Shown here in pieces: positions 1 to 8,372 of a stretch of DNA of 64,000 nucleotides (its first letter is position 1; each line of letters begins with the position of its first letter). Location: contig NZ_LQCI01000010.1 of assembly GCF_001613935.1 (NCBI RefSeq), positions 1-64,000 of the forward strand. Direction: 5' to 3'. A model generated the notes under the pieces. The model was not told the origin of the DNA, made no database searches, and worked only from the letters and a program-made list of their open reading frames with translations. Source of the stretch: Amycolatopsis regifaucium (GTDB taxonomy: Bacteria > Actinomycetota > Actinomycetes > Mycobacteriales > Pseudonocardiaceae). Position numbers and translations under genes: made by a program.

Positions 1-16
1 GCCGGACTAACATTGG

Positions 17-67
17 AAAAGGCCCAGATCGGTCGAGAACCCCCGGTTCTCCCGACCTGGGCCTTTT
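17..67. terminator. Intrinsic terminator-like hairpin
   Basis: An imperfect inverted repeat begins AAAAGGCCCAGATCGG and ends CCGACCTGGGCCTTTT, leaving A-rich and T-rich flanks on the two sides. This is the classical form of a bidirectional intrinsic terminator, and probably ends a gene lying left of the window. Confidence 0.7.
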
Positions 68-346
68 CTCATACCCACCCCCACACACCAAAAGACCCAA
101 CCCCAACGAATACTCACACCCCGGCGGGTCGTAAGTGTTCCGGGTCGTTAGAACGGACCATTTCTTAGGTGCCTACCCGGTGCCTGCGGTCTTGGGTGCG
201 TGAAGTACATGATGGCCCCCTTCCTTGCGCCTGGCGCAAGGAAGGGGGCCATCATGTACTGGGGAAGGTGTGAAGGTTGGCTCTGACGGCTCACAACCCG
301 ACCCCACACCCTCAAGCGAACCCGCGCACGAGGCGGCGGGACGAGG
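68..346. other. Gene-free stretch after the sirtuin gene
   Basis: No convincing reading frame is present. The stretch holds the 57-bp palindrome at 204-260. A short direct near-repeat, GGGTCGTAAGTGTTC followed by GGGTCGTTAGAAC, lies around 126-154. Nothing else was recognised. Confidence 0.5.
204..260. repeat. 57-bp perfect palindrome (28+1+28)
   Basis: Two 28-nt arms, starting AGTACATGATGGCCCCCTTC, are perfectly complementary around a single T at 232. It sits beyond the 3' end of the minus-strand sirtuin gene. It differs by two bases from the element at 30598-30654, and the similarity continues about 20 nt past the hairpin (TACTGGGGAAGGTG versus TACTGGGAAAGGTG), so these are copies of one repeat. 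There is no U-tract. Confidence 0.95.
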
Positions 347-1111
347 TCAGGGGGTGAGGGCGGGGAGGGTTGTTCCGAGCGGGCCGCGGAGCACGACGGC
401 CGCCATGGAGTCGTAAGGCGTTTCGGAGCCATTGCAGATCACCACAGCGGCACCGGTCCGCGAAGCGACACTCACCAGTCCGGCCGCCGGTTGCACGCTC
501 AGGGACGATCCGGCCACCAGCAAGAGATCGCATGCTTCGACGGCGAGACGAGCCGCCTGAAGCAGGTTCCGGTCCAGTTGCTGGCCGAACGAGATCGTGG
601 CGGACTTCAGAATGCCGCCGCACACCAGACAGAGTGGATCGGTCTCTCCCGCACGGACGCGGTCGAGGGTAGAGCGCATGTCTTGGTGGTCGTCACAGGA
701 CAGGCAGACGGATTCGAACATCGTCCCGTGCAGCTCCAGCACCCGCTCCGGTGAGGAGCCCGCCTTCTGGTGCAGCCGATCGATGTTCTGGGTGACGATA
801 TGCGTCAGTGTTCCGGACTTCTCCAGCCGCACCAGAGCGTGATGCGCGGCGTTCGGCTCGGCATGCCAGCCCGGGTGGACAAGCCGCGCCTGCCAGGTGC
901 GCTCACGGACCTCCCTGCTGCCCTGATACGCCTGGAGGTTCGACATCTTCTCCGACGCCGGATCGCGCGTCCACAGGCCCTGTGGGCCACGGAAGTCGGG
1001 GATTCCGGAATCCGTGGAGATCCCGGCGCCGGTGAGTGCGACGACCCGGCCGGCGCCGGCCACGAGTGAGCGGGCCTTGCTCAGTTCGGACTGGGGGTCG
1101 GTGGCGGTCAC
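347..1111 (-). CDS. Sir2-family NAD-dependent protein deacylase
   Basis: A 254-residue sirtuin that would remove acyl groups from protein lysines using NAD+. The NAD-binding motif GAGIS is at residues 28-32, followed by GIPDFRG. TQNID is at about 107-111 and the catalytic histidine is in ELHGT (H128). Four zinc cysteines are visible as CLSC (136/139) and CLVC (161/164). The length is normal for bacterial sirtuins. The usual FGExLP segment reads FGQQLD, a small deviation. The start is a GTG at 1111, only 15 nt after the stop of the L,D-transpeptidase gene, so the two may share a transcript. Family assignment is firm; substrates cannot be read from the sequence. Confidence 0.93.
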   Translation of the reverse strand: MTATDPQSELSKARSLVAGAGRVVALTGAGISTDSGIPDFRGPQGLWTRDPASEKMSNLQAYQGSREVRERTWQARLVHPGWHAEPNAAHHALVRLEKSGTLTHIVTQNIDRLHQKAGSSPERVLELHGTMFESVCLSCDDHQDMRSTLDRVRAGETDPLCLVCGGILKSATISFGQQLDRNLLQAARLAVEACDLLLVAGSSLSVQPAAGLVSVASRTGAAVVICNGSETPYDSMAAVVLRGPLGTTLPALTP

Positions 1112-1126
1112 CGGCCCATCATGCCC

Positions 1127-2326
1127 CTATTTGACGGCGCTGCCCGCCTGCCAGTCCGCCCACGACTTCGACCAGTCGCCGTAGAGGTCCCAGACCGGCA
1201 GTTGCGGACCACCGGAGTTGGTCACCTCGACGACGTCGCCGAGCCCCATGTTCTGGTAGAACCACTGGGCGTTGGCGGCGTTGAGGTTGATGCAGCCGTG
1301 CGAGACGTTCGAGCTGCCCTGCGCGCCGACGCTGTTCGGGTTCTCGTGGACGAACTCGCCGTCATTGGAGATCCGCAGCGACCACTTCTCGTTCGACTTG
1401 TAATACCCCGGCTGGCCCTGGCAGACGCCGTAGGTGCACGAGTCCATCACATAATTCTCGTGTTTGTCCGAAATGACGTGCGCGCCCAAATGCGTCGGCG
1501 TGGCGTCCTTGCCCATGGAAATGGGCATCGATTTCGCCAGCTGGCCGTTGTGGAAGATCTGCATCTGCTCGGTGTTGCCGTCGGCCTTCGCGACCCAGGA
1601 ATCGTGCACCTTGTAGGTCTCGGTGCGGTCGGTCGCGCCGTAGACGCCATTGCCGAAATCGACGCCGTAGATCATCGCCGACACTTTCAGCGTCGTCCCC
1701 GGCTGCCAGTAGACCTTGGGCCGGTAGTGGACGTTCTTGTCGTCGATCCAGTACCAAGAGCCCTCCTGTTTCGGCGTGGACTCCACCGACAGCTTCTTCT
1801 CCACGTTGGCCTTGTTCTTCACGGGCTGGCCGAAGGCGAACACGATCGGCTGCCCGACGCCGACGCCACCCGAGGTGACCGCGGAGGGCGCCGGGATGAG
1901 GTTCGGGTTCGCCTGCTGCTTCGGGCTCAGCGTGGAGACCCTGGTCTGCTGCTCGACCGGCTTTCCGTTGCTGCCCTGGGCGTGCGCCACGATCTTGTAG
2001 GTGCTGCCGTAGCCGAGCGGCTCGATGGTCTTCCAGGTGAGCCCGTCGCCTGCCAGCTCGCCTTTCACCTGCTTGCCCTTGTCGGCGTTGGTGACGGTGA
2101 CGTCGATCAGTTTGCCGTGCTCGGCCTTGACGACCACCGGCGTCGCCGGATTGACGTCCGTACCACCGGCCGGCTCGATGGTCACCGAAACCGCGCTTTC
2201 GGCCGATTCGGCGCTGGTGCCCGTCGAAATGTCAGTGCCGTTTTCGTCCGAAGACGAGCACGCGGAGATCAACAACACCGCGGCGAGTATTCCGGTCGTC
2301 GAAAGTAATGTCTTCTTGGGAAACAT
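1127..2326 (-). CDS. L,D-transpeptidase lipoprotein (Ig-like + YkuD domains)
   Basis: A 399-residue exported enzyme expected to form 3-3 cross-links in peptidoglycan. A lipoprotein signal ends in the lipobox LISAC, with the lipidated cysteine at residue 23. One or more Ig-like (LdtMt2-type) domains cover about 60-250. The C-terminal YkuD domain carries the catalytic motif SHGCINL, with nucleophile Cys near 345, followed by the Trp-rich tail usual for mycobacterial Ldt proteins. It resembles LdtMt2/LdtB of Mycobacterium in size and layout. Which paralogue it matches is not decidable here. Confidence 0.93.
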   Translation of the reverse strand: MFPKKTLLSTTGILAAVLLISACSSSDENGTDISTGTSAESAESAVSVTIEPAGGTDVNPATPVVVKAEHGKLIDVTVTNADKGKQVKGELAGDGLTWKTIEPLGYGSTYKIVAHAQGSNGKPVEQQTRVSTLSPKQQANPNLIPAPSAVTSGGVGVGQPIVFAFGQPVKNKANVEKKLSVESTPKQEGSWYWIDDKNVHYRPKVYWQPGTTLKVSAMIYGVDFGNGVYGATDRTETYKVHDSWVAKADGNTEQMQIFHNGQLAKSMPISMGKDATPTHLGAHVISDKHENYVMDSCTYGVCQGQPGYYKSNEKWSLRISNDGEFVHENPNSVGAQGSSNVSHGCINLNAANAQWFYQNMGLGDVVEVTNSGGPQLPVWDLYGDWSKSWADWQAGSAVK

Positions 2327-2430
2327 GTAGGTCTCTTTTTACTTCGCTCGATCAGCGGAAATTTCTCTTTCAAAACTACGCGACGAAGAAGACGTGATCG
2401 ATGCGGGATGGTTCTACCGAGTGGCGCTTG

Positions 2431-3297
2431 TCACGCCACGACGAGACCGGGTGCCCCATAAAGACCAGGGCCATCGACGCTTAATTCACCCAAATAGGTC
2501 TTCGCGGCTTCATAGGCTTCGACGGTCAATGTGGTGGTGTGGGTGAAGTCCAGCGGGCTGACGCGCACCGGCTTCGGCCCCGGCACGTACACCACGGGCA
2601 CCTCCGCGGCGGCGATCGGCGCCTCCAGCACGGCCTGGTTCCGCATGCTGATCATCGCGGTGAACATCATCACCTCGGCGAAGGTCTGCGGGGTGCCGGG
2701 CATCTTGCCGGGGAAGGCGCAGTCGAGGACGACGAGCGACTTCGCGCCCATCGCGAGCGCCTGGCGCATCGGCACGTTGGCGACGAGGCCGCCGTCGTAG
2801 AGCATGCGGCCTTCGAACGGCACCGGCGGATAGATCCCCGGGATCGCGCAACTGGCCAGCAGCGGCGCCAGGACGGGGCCGGAACGGATCAGCAGCGGCT
2901 CGGCGGTGTCGACGTCCGTCGCGACCACGCCCAGCGGCAGCGCGAGATCCTCGAACCGGATGCCCTCGCCGACGTGCTCGTCGACGATCGCGGCCAGCCC
3001 GGTGTTGGGGAAGAGGTTGGTCTTGCTGTGCCGCAGGGTCCGCACCTGGCTGAGCACACCGCCGGGGAACGCCTCGTGCCGCGTCATCCGCGACCAGATC
3101 CGGTGCAGCCGGTCACCCGACTCGTCCCCGAGCGCGAGGACGGCGGCGTTCAGCGAGCCCACCGACGTGCCGACGACGAGGTCGGGAGCGACACCGGCCT
3201 CCGAGAGGGCCTGGAGCATCCCGACCTGCATGGCACCCAGACTGCCGCCGCCACCGAGGACGAAACCGATGGGCTGGGGCAGGTTCAGGGCGGCCAT
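2431..3297 (-). CDS. Patatin-like phospholipase
   Basis: A 288-residue patatin-fold lipid acyl hydrolase. The oxyanion-hole glycine run GGGGS is at residues 15-19. The nucleophile motif GTSVG is at 43-47 (Ser45), and the catalytic aspartate is in YDGG (Asp168). This gives the complete Ser-Asp dyad of the RssA/NTE family. No signal peptide or membrane helix is evident, so it is probably cytosolic. The DedA-type gene ends 9 nt upstream and runs in the same direction, suggesting a membrane-lipid pair in one operon. The lipid substrate is unknown. Confidence 0.92.
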   Translation of the reverse strand: MAALNLPQPIGFVLGGGGSLGAMQVGMLQALSEAGVAPDLVVGTSVGSLNAAVLALGDESGDRLHRIWSRMTRHEAFPGGVLSQVRTLRHSKTNLFPNTGLAAIVDEHVGEGIRFEDLALPLGVVATDVDTAEPLLIRSGPVLAPLLASCAIPGIYPPVPFEGRMLYDGGLVANVPMRQALAMGAKSLVVLDCAFPGKMPGTPQTFAEVMMFTAMISMRNQAVLEAPIAAAEVPVVYVPGPKPVRVSPLDFTHTTTLTVEAYEAAKTYLGELSVDGPGLYGAPGLVVA

Positions 3298-3306
3298 GCC
3301 CGGAAT

Positions 3307-3969
3307 CTAGTCGCCCGCGCCGACCTTCGCCGGAGTGGCTTCTTCGGCCGTGCTGCCGAGCGCCTTCTTTTTCTTGTAGCGCAACAGGAAGAACACGGCG
3401 ACGCCGACGAGGACGGCGACGATGACCAGGCCGCCGGTGTTCAGCGCGCCCTCGACCTTCTTCGCGGCCTCACCGAGCGCGGCGCCGATGCCGATGTGGA
3501 TGGCCGACCAGCACGCCGCGCCTGCCGCGGCCGCCGGCAGGAACTTGCGGAACGGCAGGCCCGAGGTCCCGGACGCCGCCGGGGTCAGCGTGCGGATGAC
3601 CGGCAGGAACCGCGCGAAGAACACCGCCCACGCGCCTCGGCGCTCGAGGACGCCGGTCGCCTTGTCCCAGGCGTCGAGGCCGTATTTGCGGATCAGTTTC
3701 GTCTCACGCAGACGCGGCCCGAACCGTTTGCCGATCGCGTAACCGAGCGAGTCGCCGAGCGCGGCGCAGACCGTCACGACCGCCCACAGGGTCAGGAACC
3801 GGGAGACGGACGTCGCCGTCGTGGCCGCGACCAGCAGCCCCGATTCGCCGGGTGCGATGAAGCCGAGCCCGATGGTGCATTCGGCGAACACCAGCCCGCC
3901 GGTCGCCGCGACCAGGCCGGGTTCGGGGAGTCCCTGCAGCCAATTCAGAAGATCCGTCACCAACGCCAC
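3307..3969 (-). CDS. DedA family (VTT domain) membrane protein
   Basis: A 220-residue polytopic inner-membrane protein of the DedA/VTT superfamily, implicated in lipid-carrier flipping and membrane homeostasis. The signature FARFLPVIRTLTPAASG is present near residue 120, as is the early re-entrant segment with GLGFIAPGES. A lysine-rich tail (RYKKKKA) follows the last helix. The start is a GTG at 3969 or, three codons in, a GTG at 3960 with better ribosome-binding spacing (GGTGG). A 12-bp perfect inverted repeat covers the start region. Upstream of the patatin gene. Confidence 0.9.
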   Translation of the reverse strand: MALVTDLLNWLQGLPEPGLVAATGGLVFAECTIGLGFIAPGESGLLVAATTATSVSRFLTLWAVVTVCAALGDSLGYAIGKRFGPRLRETKLIRKYGLDAWDKATGVLERRGAWAVFFARFLPVIRTLTPAASGTSGLPFRKFLPAAAAGAACWSAIHIGIGAALGEAAKKVEGALNTGGLVIVAVLVGVAVFFLLRYKKKKALGSTAEEATPAKVGAGD

Positions 3970-4000
3970 CAGGTCACATTACTGACCCGTGACCTGGTGG
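3966..4000. promoter_or_regulatory. 12-bp inverted repeat over the dedA start
   Basis: CCACCAGGTCAC (3966-3977) and GTGACCTGGTGG (3989-4000) are perfectly complementary around an 11-nt loop. It lies between the lipA stop and the dedA start, and one arm includes the first possible dedA start codon. It may be a lipA terminator, a protein operator, or a hairpin hiding the dedA start. Confidence 0.55.
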
Positions 4001-4030
4001 GTGGCGAGCTCGGAAAGAGGGTGACCGGAG

Positions 4031-5032
4031 TCACCGAGCCAGCAGTGAGCTGGCTTCCTGTGCCGCGGGGCCTTCGGCGGCGAGGTGGGCGAGGTTCTCC
4101 GACAACGGCTCACCACGGTGTGCCTTGGTCTGCGCGAACAACCGCCCCGCCCGATACGACGACCGCACCAACGGCCCGGCCATCACACCCGCGAACCCCA
4201 TCGCCCCGGCGGCGTTGGAATGCTCCACGAACTCCTCCGGCTTCACCCACCGGTCCACCGGATGATGCCGCGGAGAAGGCCGCAAATACTGCGTGATCGT
4301 CAAAATCTCACACCCCGCGTCGACCAGATCCCGCATCGCGGGCGCGACCTCCTCCGGCGTCTCACCCATACCGAGGATCAGGTTCGACTTCGTCACCAAA
4401 CCAGCCGCACGGGCCTTCGTGATGACCTCCAGCGACCGGGCGTAGCGGAAACCAGGCCGGATCCGCTTGAAAATCCGCGGCACCGTCTCCACATTGTGCG
4501 CGAGCACCTCGGGACGGGACCCGAACACCTCCGCCAACTGGCCGGGGTCGGCGTTGAAGTCCGGGATCAACAACTCCACACCAGTACCCGGGTTCAACGC
4601 GTGGATCTGCCGCACCGTCTCCGCGTACAGCCACGCACCACCGTCATCCAGATCATCACGCGCGACACCGGTCACCGTCGAATACCGCAAACCCATCGCC
4701 TGCACCGACTCCGCCACCTTGCGCGGCTCCGTCCGGTCCAGCGCCGCCGGCTTACCCGTATCGATCTGACAGAAATCACACCGCCGCGTGCACTGATCCC
4801 CACCGATCAAAAACGTCGCCTCACGGTCCTCCCAGCACTCATAGATGTTGGGACAGCCCGCTTCCTCACACACGGTATGAAGGCCCTCGCGGCGCACCAG
4901 ACCTTTCAGCTCAGTGAACTCCGGACCCATCCGCGCCCGCGTCTTGATCCACGACGGCTTCTTCTCGATCGGAGTCTGGGAATTCCGGACCTCGAGCCGC
5001 AACAACTTGCGGCCATCTGGGGCAGCACTCAC
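4031..5032 (-). CDS. lipA: Lipoyl synthase
   Basis: A 333-residue radical-SAM enzyme that inserts two sulfur atoms into protein-bound octanoyl groups to make lipoyl groups. The auxiliary [4Fe-4S] cluster cysteines are C55, C60 and C66 in [12 protein letters not shown]. The radical-SAM cluster cysteines are C81, C85 and C88 in CTRRCDFC. The conserved C-terminal RSSYRAG supplies the third-site serine. Length is typical. It works after LipB (8731-9474) on the E2 protein encoded at 12795-14579. In mycobacteria lipB and lipA are adjacent; here about 3.7 kb of other genes separates them. Confidence 0.98.
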   Translation of the reverse strand: MSAAPDGRKLLRLEVRNSQTPIEKKPSWIKTRARMGPEFTELKGLVRREGLHTVCEEAGCPNIYECWEDREATFLIGGDQCTRRCDFCQIDTGKPAALDRTEPRKVAESVQAMGLRYSTVTGVARDDLDDGGAWLYAETVRQIHALNPGTGVELLIPDFNADPGQLAEVFGSRPEVLAHNVETVPRIFKRIRPGFRYARSLEVITKARAAGLVTKSNLILGMGETPEEVAPAMRDLVDAGCEILTITQYLRPSPRHHPVDRWVKPEEFVEHSNAAGAMGFAGVMAGPLVRSSYRAGRLFAQTKAHRGEPLSENLAHLAAEGPAAQEASSLLAR

Positions 5033-5069
5033 TCCGCCACCCTACGCCCGCCGCGGTGGTGGTCGCCGC

Positions 5070-6035
5070 TCACGCGGGGTCGGGGGTGACCCCCGTCAAC
5101 TTGGTGGTCACGTCCCACAACGCGGCGCCGAGCGATTCGCTCCGCGCGGCGGGCAGAGGCCGCACTTTGACCGGGTTGCCCCGCAAGCCACCCAGACCGC
5201 CCGGACCGATGTAGTCGCCGCCGGTCACCTCGGGGGCGGTCGCCGCGAACAGCTGGGGCAGCGTGCCCATCCGGGCGTTCTGCGCGATGAGGACCTCGCC
5301 GATCCGGTTTCCCGCGCCGACGAGCGCGCGCACCACCGGGTTGCGGTAGGAGCGGGCCATGCCCGAGCCGAGCCCCGTCCAGGTGTAGCCGGGGTGGGCC
5401 GCCACGCTGATGACGCCTTCGCCCGCGGCGCGCAGCCTGCGGTCCAGTTCGAGCGCGAACACCTGGTTCGACAGTTTCGACTGGCCGTAGGCCGAACCCG
5501 GGTTGTACATGCGGCGTTCGAAGTTCGGGTCCGCGACGTCGAGGCGCGCGCCGGTGGCCGCGATGCTCGACACGGTCACCACCCTGGCGCCGGAACCGTT
5601 GCGCAGCGACGGCATCAGCGACCAGGTCAGCACCGCGTGCCCGAGATGATTCGTGCCGAACTGGGTCTCGAAGCCGTCCTTGGTGTGGCCGCGCGGGGTC
5701 GCCATCACGCCGGCGTTGTTGATCAGGAGGTCGAGCTTGTTCTCCGACAGCTCTTCGACCTTCTTGACGGCTTCGCGCACCGACGCCAGGTCGGCGAGGT
5801 CCAGCCGGACCAGCTCCGGCGCGGCTCCGGTCGCGGCCGTGCGGACCTGTTCCAACGCCTTGGCACCGCGTTCCGGAGACCGGCAGCCGAGCAGCACGCG
5901 GGCCCCCTTCTCCGCGAGCACCTCGGCCGTTCGCAGGCCGAGCCCCGAGTTCGCCCCCGTGACGAACGCGATCCGGCCGGTCTGATCCGGGATGTCGGCC
6001 TCGGTCCAGCGCGTGTGAGCAGCCATGTCGGTCAC
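5070..6035 (-). CDS. Short-chain dehydrogenase/reductase
   Basis: A 321-residue Rossmann-fold oxidoreductase. TGANSGLG at residues 26-33 is the classical dinucleotide motif, NNAGVM follows the central strand, and YGQSK supplies the catalytic Tyr and Lys. Arg-rich sequence after the second strand (GCRS) suggests NADP preference. The length and the AWxxxGLG-like C-terminal half resemble the retinol-dehydrogenase/WWOX-like group of actinobacterial SDRs. The substrate is unknown. It lies 37 nt upstream of lipA on the same strand and may be co-transcribed with it. Confidence 0.9.
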   Translation of the reverse strand: MTDMAAHTRWTEADIPDQTGRIAFVTGANSGLGLRTAEVLAEKGARVLLGCRSPERGAKALEQVRTAATGAAPELVRLDLADLASVREAVKKVEELSENKLDLLINNAGVMATPRGHTKDGFETQFGTNHLGHAVLTWSLMPSLRNGSGARVVTVSSIAATGARLDVADPNFERRMYNPGSAYGQSKLSNQVFALELDRRLRAAGEGVISVAAHPGYTWTGLGSGMARSYRNPVVRALVGAGNRIGEVLIAQNARMGTLPQLFAATAPEVTGGDYIGPGGLGGLRGNPVKVRPLPAARSESLGAALWDVTTKLTGVTPDPA

Positions 6036-6068
6036 CTAACTACATCGGCGGGAGCACCGCCACGGGGG

Positions 6069-6599
6069 TCACGCGCTGGGCGCGAGCAACCGGAGCAGGT
6101 GACCCATCGGGCTGCGGCGGCGGGCGGGCTTGGCCTGACGGCCGTGCCGGAGCAGGGTGGCGAACGCGCTGCCGACCTTGGTGATCTCCGCGGTCGGCTC
6201 GTTCCCGTCGGCCAGCCCCGCCGTGAGCGCGAGGGTGCGCAGTTCGGCTTCGTGCGACGGAAGCAGCGCGGGGCACCGCTCGAGCGCCGCGTCCAAAACC
6301 GCGCGGAGGGTTTCGTGCTCGGCCGTGGCGCGGTTCCAGGCACGGGTGACGGCGTCGACCCGGTCGAGCGCGAGGTCGTGATCGGCGTAGTCGGGGTCGG
6401 CCATTTCGGCCCGAAGGTGTCCGTTGAACACCAGACTCCACTTGTACTGAAGCGCGACCAAAAGTTCGGCTTCGGTCGCGAAGTACTTGGCGGCCCCTGG
6501 GATTTCGTCGAGCGAAAGCGGGTCGGCCGGGTGGTGACCCGCCTGGCGCAGTGCGGCTTCGAGGATGTCGCGCCGCTGGTAGAAGTCGTTCCAGCTCAT
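6069..6599 (-). CDS. Conserved hypothetical protein
   Basis: A 176-residue soluble protein starting MSWNDFYQRRDILEAAL. It is mostly helical and rich in Glu, Ala and Arg, with a basic C-terminal tail (RQAKPARRRSPMG). No domain was recognised. It is divergent from the TetR gene across a spacer with two inverted repeats, so it is a likely target of that regulator. The ATG start has a good ribosome-binding site (GGAGGGG). It runs toward the SDR gene and may be in its operon. Confidence 0.7.
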   Translation of the reverse strand: MSWNDFYQRRDILEAALRQAGHHPADPLSLDEIPGAAKYFATEAELLVALQYKWSLVFNGHLRAEMADPDYADHDLALDRVDAVTRAWNRATAEHETLRAVLDAALERCPALLPSHEAELRTLALTAGLADGNEPTAEITKVGSAFATLLRHGRQAKPARRRSPMGHLLRLLAPSA

Positions 6600-6628
6600 G
6601 ATGAAGGCTCCCCTCCGTGACCCGGTTC

Positions 6629-6648
6629 ATACCGCAGGTTTGCGGCAT
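6629..6648. promoter_or_regulatory. Candidate TetR operator 1
   Basis: ATACCGCA and TGCGGCAT form an 8-bp inverted repeat with one mismatch around GGTT, in the divergent spacer between 6599 and the TetR gene. Position and symmetry fit a TetR-type operator; this is inferred. Confidence 0.45.
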
Positions 6649-6677
6649 ACTCCCGGTACGGACCTGACAGCAGCCAA

Positions 6678-6692
6678 CATACCATGGGTATG
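6678..6692. promoter_or_regulatory. Candidate TetR operator 2
   Basis: CATACC-ATG-GGTATG is an inverted repeat with 6-bp arms, located 40 nt upstream of the preferred TetR start. An in-frame upstream ATG (6684) falls inside it, which argues that translation begins further in, at 6732. Confidence 0.45.
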
Positions 6693-6731
6693 GAGCGGTA
6701 CCGGCGGCGTAAAGTTGTGAAGGTGGCGACA

Positions 6732-7349
6732 ATGAGGTCAAGGCGGCTGGACTATTCCGAGTCCACCCGGTCGGCACTCGTCGAGAGTGCCGTGGAGCTG
6801 TTCACCAAACGCGGATACGCGGGCACGTCTCTCGACGAGATCGCCAAACGGGCCCGGGTGACGAAGGGCGCGCTCTACCACCATTTCAGCGGGAAACAGG
6901 CGTTGTTCGAGGCCGCATTCGACACGGTCGAGAGCCAGGTCTTCGACCGGCTCGAGAAGATCATGCACGGTCCGGAATCGCCGTGGGAACGAGCGCTCGC
7001 CGGGCTGCGTGGGTTCCTGCAAAGCTGCCTCGACCCGGCGTATCAGCGCATCGCGATCCACGAGGCGCCGGTGGTGATGGGCTGGGAACGCTGGCGTGAG
7101 GCCGAGGAGAGGTGCAGTTTCGGCCTGGTCCGCACCGGGATCCAGTCGCTCATCGAGGTCGGCGAGGTCGATGACGTCCCGGTGGACGTCACGGCGCGGC
7201 TCCTGTTCGGCGCGCTGTCGAGCGCGGCCATCGAGATCGCGAGTTCGCCGGAGCCGAAGAGGGTCAGCGCCCAGGTCGAGGAGGTCCTGGTGCGGCTGCT
7301 CGTCGGGTTCCGCCGCGTCCCGCCCGCTGAGCACGGGAAAGCGAGCTGA
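6732..7349 (+). CDS. TetR/AcrR-family transcriptional regulator
   Basis: A regulator of about 205 residues. The N-terminal helix-turn-helix reads ELFTKRGYAGTSLDEIAKRA followed by VTKGALYHHFSGKQALFEAA, typical of TetR. The rest is a helical ligand-binding domain. Start at ATG 6732 is chosen because GAAGGTGG lies just upstream and the earlier ATG (6684) sits inside a candidate operator. It is divergent from the 176-residue hypothetical gene and 24 nt ahead of the luciferase-like gene, so it probably controls one or both and itself. The ligand is unknown. Confidence 0.92.
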   Translation: MRSRRLDYSESTRSALVESAVELFTKRGYAGTSLDEIAKRARVTKGALYHHFSGKQALFEAAFDTVESQVFDRLEKIMHGPESPWERALAGLRGFLQSCLDPAYQRIAIHEAPVVMGWERWREAEERCSFGLVRTGIQSLIEVGEVDDVPVDVTARLLFGALSSAAIEIASSPEPKRVSAQVEEVLVRLLVGFRRVPPAEHGKAS

Positions 7350-7373
7350 CGGCACCGTCGCTAGGGTGACGTC

Positions 7374-8309
7374 GTGGACCTCAGGATCTTTACCGAGCCC
7401 CAGCAGGGGGCCAGTTACGACGACCTGCTCCGAGTGGCGAAGGCCACCGAAGACGCGGGTTATGACGCCTTCTTCCGCAGCGACCACTACCTCAAGATGG
7501 GTTCCGCGTCGGGCCTGCCAGGGCCGACCGACGCGTGGATCACCCTCGCGGGTCTCGCCAGGGAGACCAGCCGCGTGCGACTGGGCACCCTGGTCACCGC
7601 CGCGACCTTCCGGCACCCCTCGGTGCTGGCGATCTCGGTCGCGCAGGTGGACCAGATGTCCGGCGGCCGCGTCGAACTCGGCCTCGGTTCGGGCTGGTAC
7701 GACGACGAGCACACCGCTTACGGCCTCGATCTGCCGCCGATCAAGGAGCGCTTCGACCGCTACGCCGAGCAGCTCGCGATCGTCACCGGGCTGTGGGAGA
7801 CGCCGGAAGGCGAGACGTTCTCCTTCGACGGCGAGCACTACAAGCTGGTCGACTCGCCCGGCCTGCCGAAGCCTGCCCAGCGGCCACGGCCGCCGGTGAT
7901 CATCGGCGGTGGCGGCAAGAAGCGCACCCCGGCGCTCGCCGCGCGGTACGCCGACGAGTTCAACCTTCCGTTCGTGGGGCCGGACTTCGCCGCCGAGCAG
8001 TTCGGCCGCGTCGAGGACGCCGCCCGCGAGATCGGCCGCGACCCCAAGGAGATCATCCGCTCGGCCGCGCTCGTCGTCGCCGTGGGCCGGAACGACGCCG
8101 AGGTCGCGAAGCGCGCCGGTGTGATCGGCCGCGAGGTCGCGGAGCTGCGCGAGAACGGTCTCGCGGGCACTCCGGCGGAGGTCGCCGAGAAGATCGGGCA
8201 GTGGCGGGAGAAGACCGGGATCACCCGGCTGTACCTGCAGCTGCTGGATCTGTCGGACGTGGACCAGATCGAGTTGATCGCCTCCGAGGTCGCTCCTCAG
8301 CTGGACTGA
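7374..8309 (+). CDS. LLM-class F420-dependent oxidoreductase
   Basis: A 311-residue TIM-barrel enzyme of the luciferase-like superfamily. The N-terminus MDLRIFTEPQ, the segment FFRSDHY, the central VAQVDQMSGGRVELGLGSGW and PVIIGGGGKKR are hallmarks of the F420-dependent TIGR03560-like subgroup. It probably uses reduced F420, common in actinobacteria, for hydride transfer to an unknown substrate. GTG start at 7374. It follows the TetR gene by 24 nt in the same direction and ends at a long palindrome. Confidence 0.88.
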   Translation: MDLRIFTEPQQGASYDDLLRVAKATEDAGYDAFFRSDHYLKMGSASGLPGPTDAWITLAGLARETSRVRLGTLVTAATFRHPSVLAISVAQVDQMSGGRVELGLGSGWYDDEHTAYGLDLPPIKERFDRYAEQLAIVTGLWETPEGETFSFDGEHYKLVDSPGLPKPAQRPRPPVIIGGGGKKRTPALAARYADEFNLPFVGPDFAAEQFGRVEDAAREIGRDPKEIIRSAALVVAVGRNDAEVAKRAGVIGREVAELRENGLAGTPAEVAEKIGQWREKTGITRLYLQLLDLSDVDQIELIASEVAPQLD

Positions 8310-8367
8310 AGTACAGGAAGGCCCCCTTGCTCGCGCCAGGCGCGAGCAAGGGGGCCTTCCTGTACTT
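8309..8367. repeat. 59-bp perfect palindrome (29+1+29)
   Basis: The arms start AAGTACAGGAAGGCCCCCTT and are perfectly complementary around one A at 8338. It is built like the 204-260 element (same AGTACA edge and GGCCCCCTT block), but other arm bases differ and pairing is kept on both sides. It lies between convergent genes, starting in the stop codon of the LLM gene. Confidence 0.95.
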
Positions 8368-8372
8368 GGGGA

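Noticed and set aside
2539..4296. Long open frame antisense to the patatin and DedA genes
   Set aside because: It is a third-position G/C shadow with Arg/Gly-rich composition and no domain; the opposite strand carries clear families.
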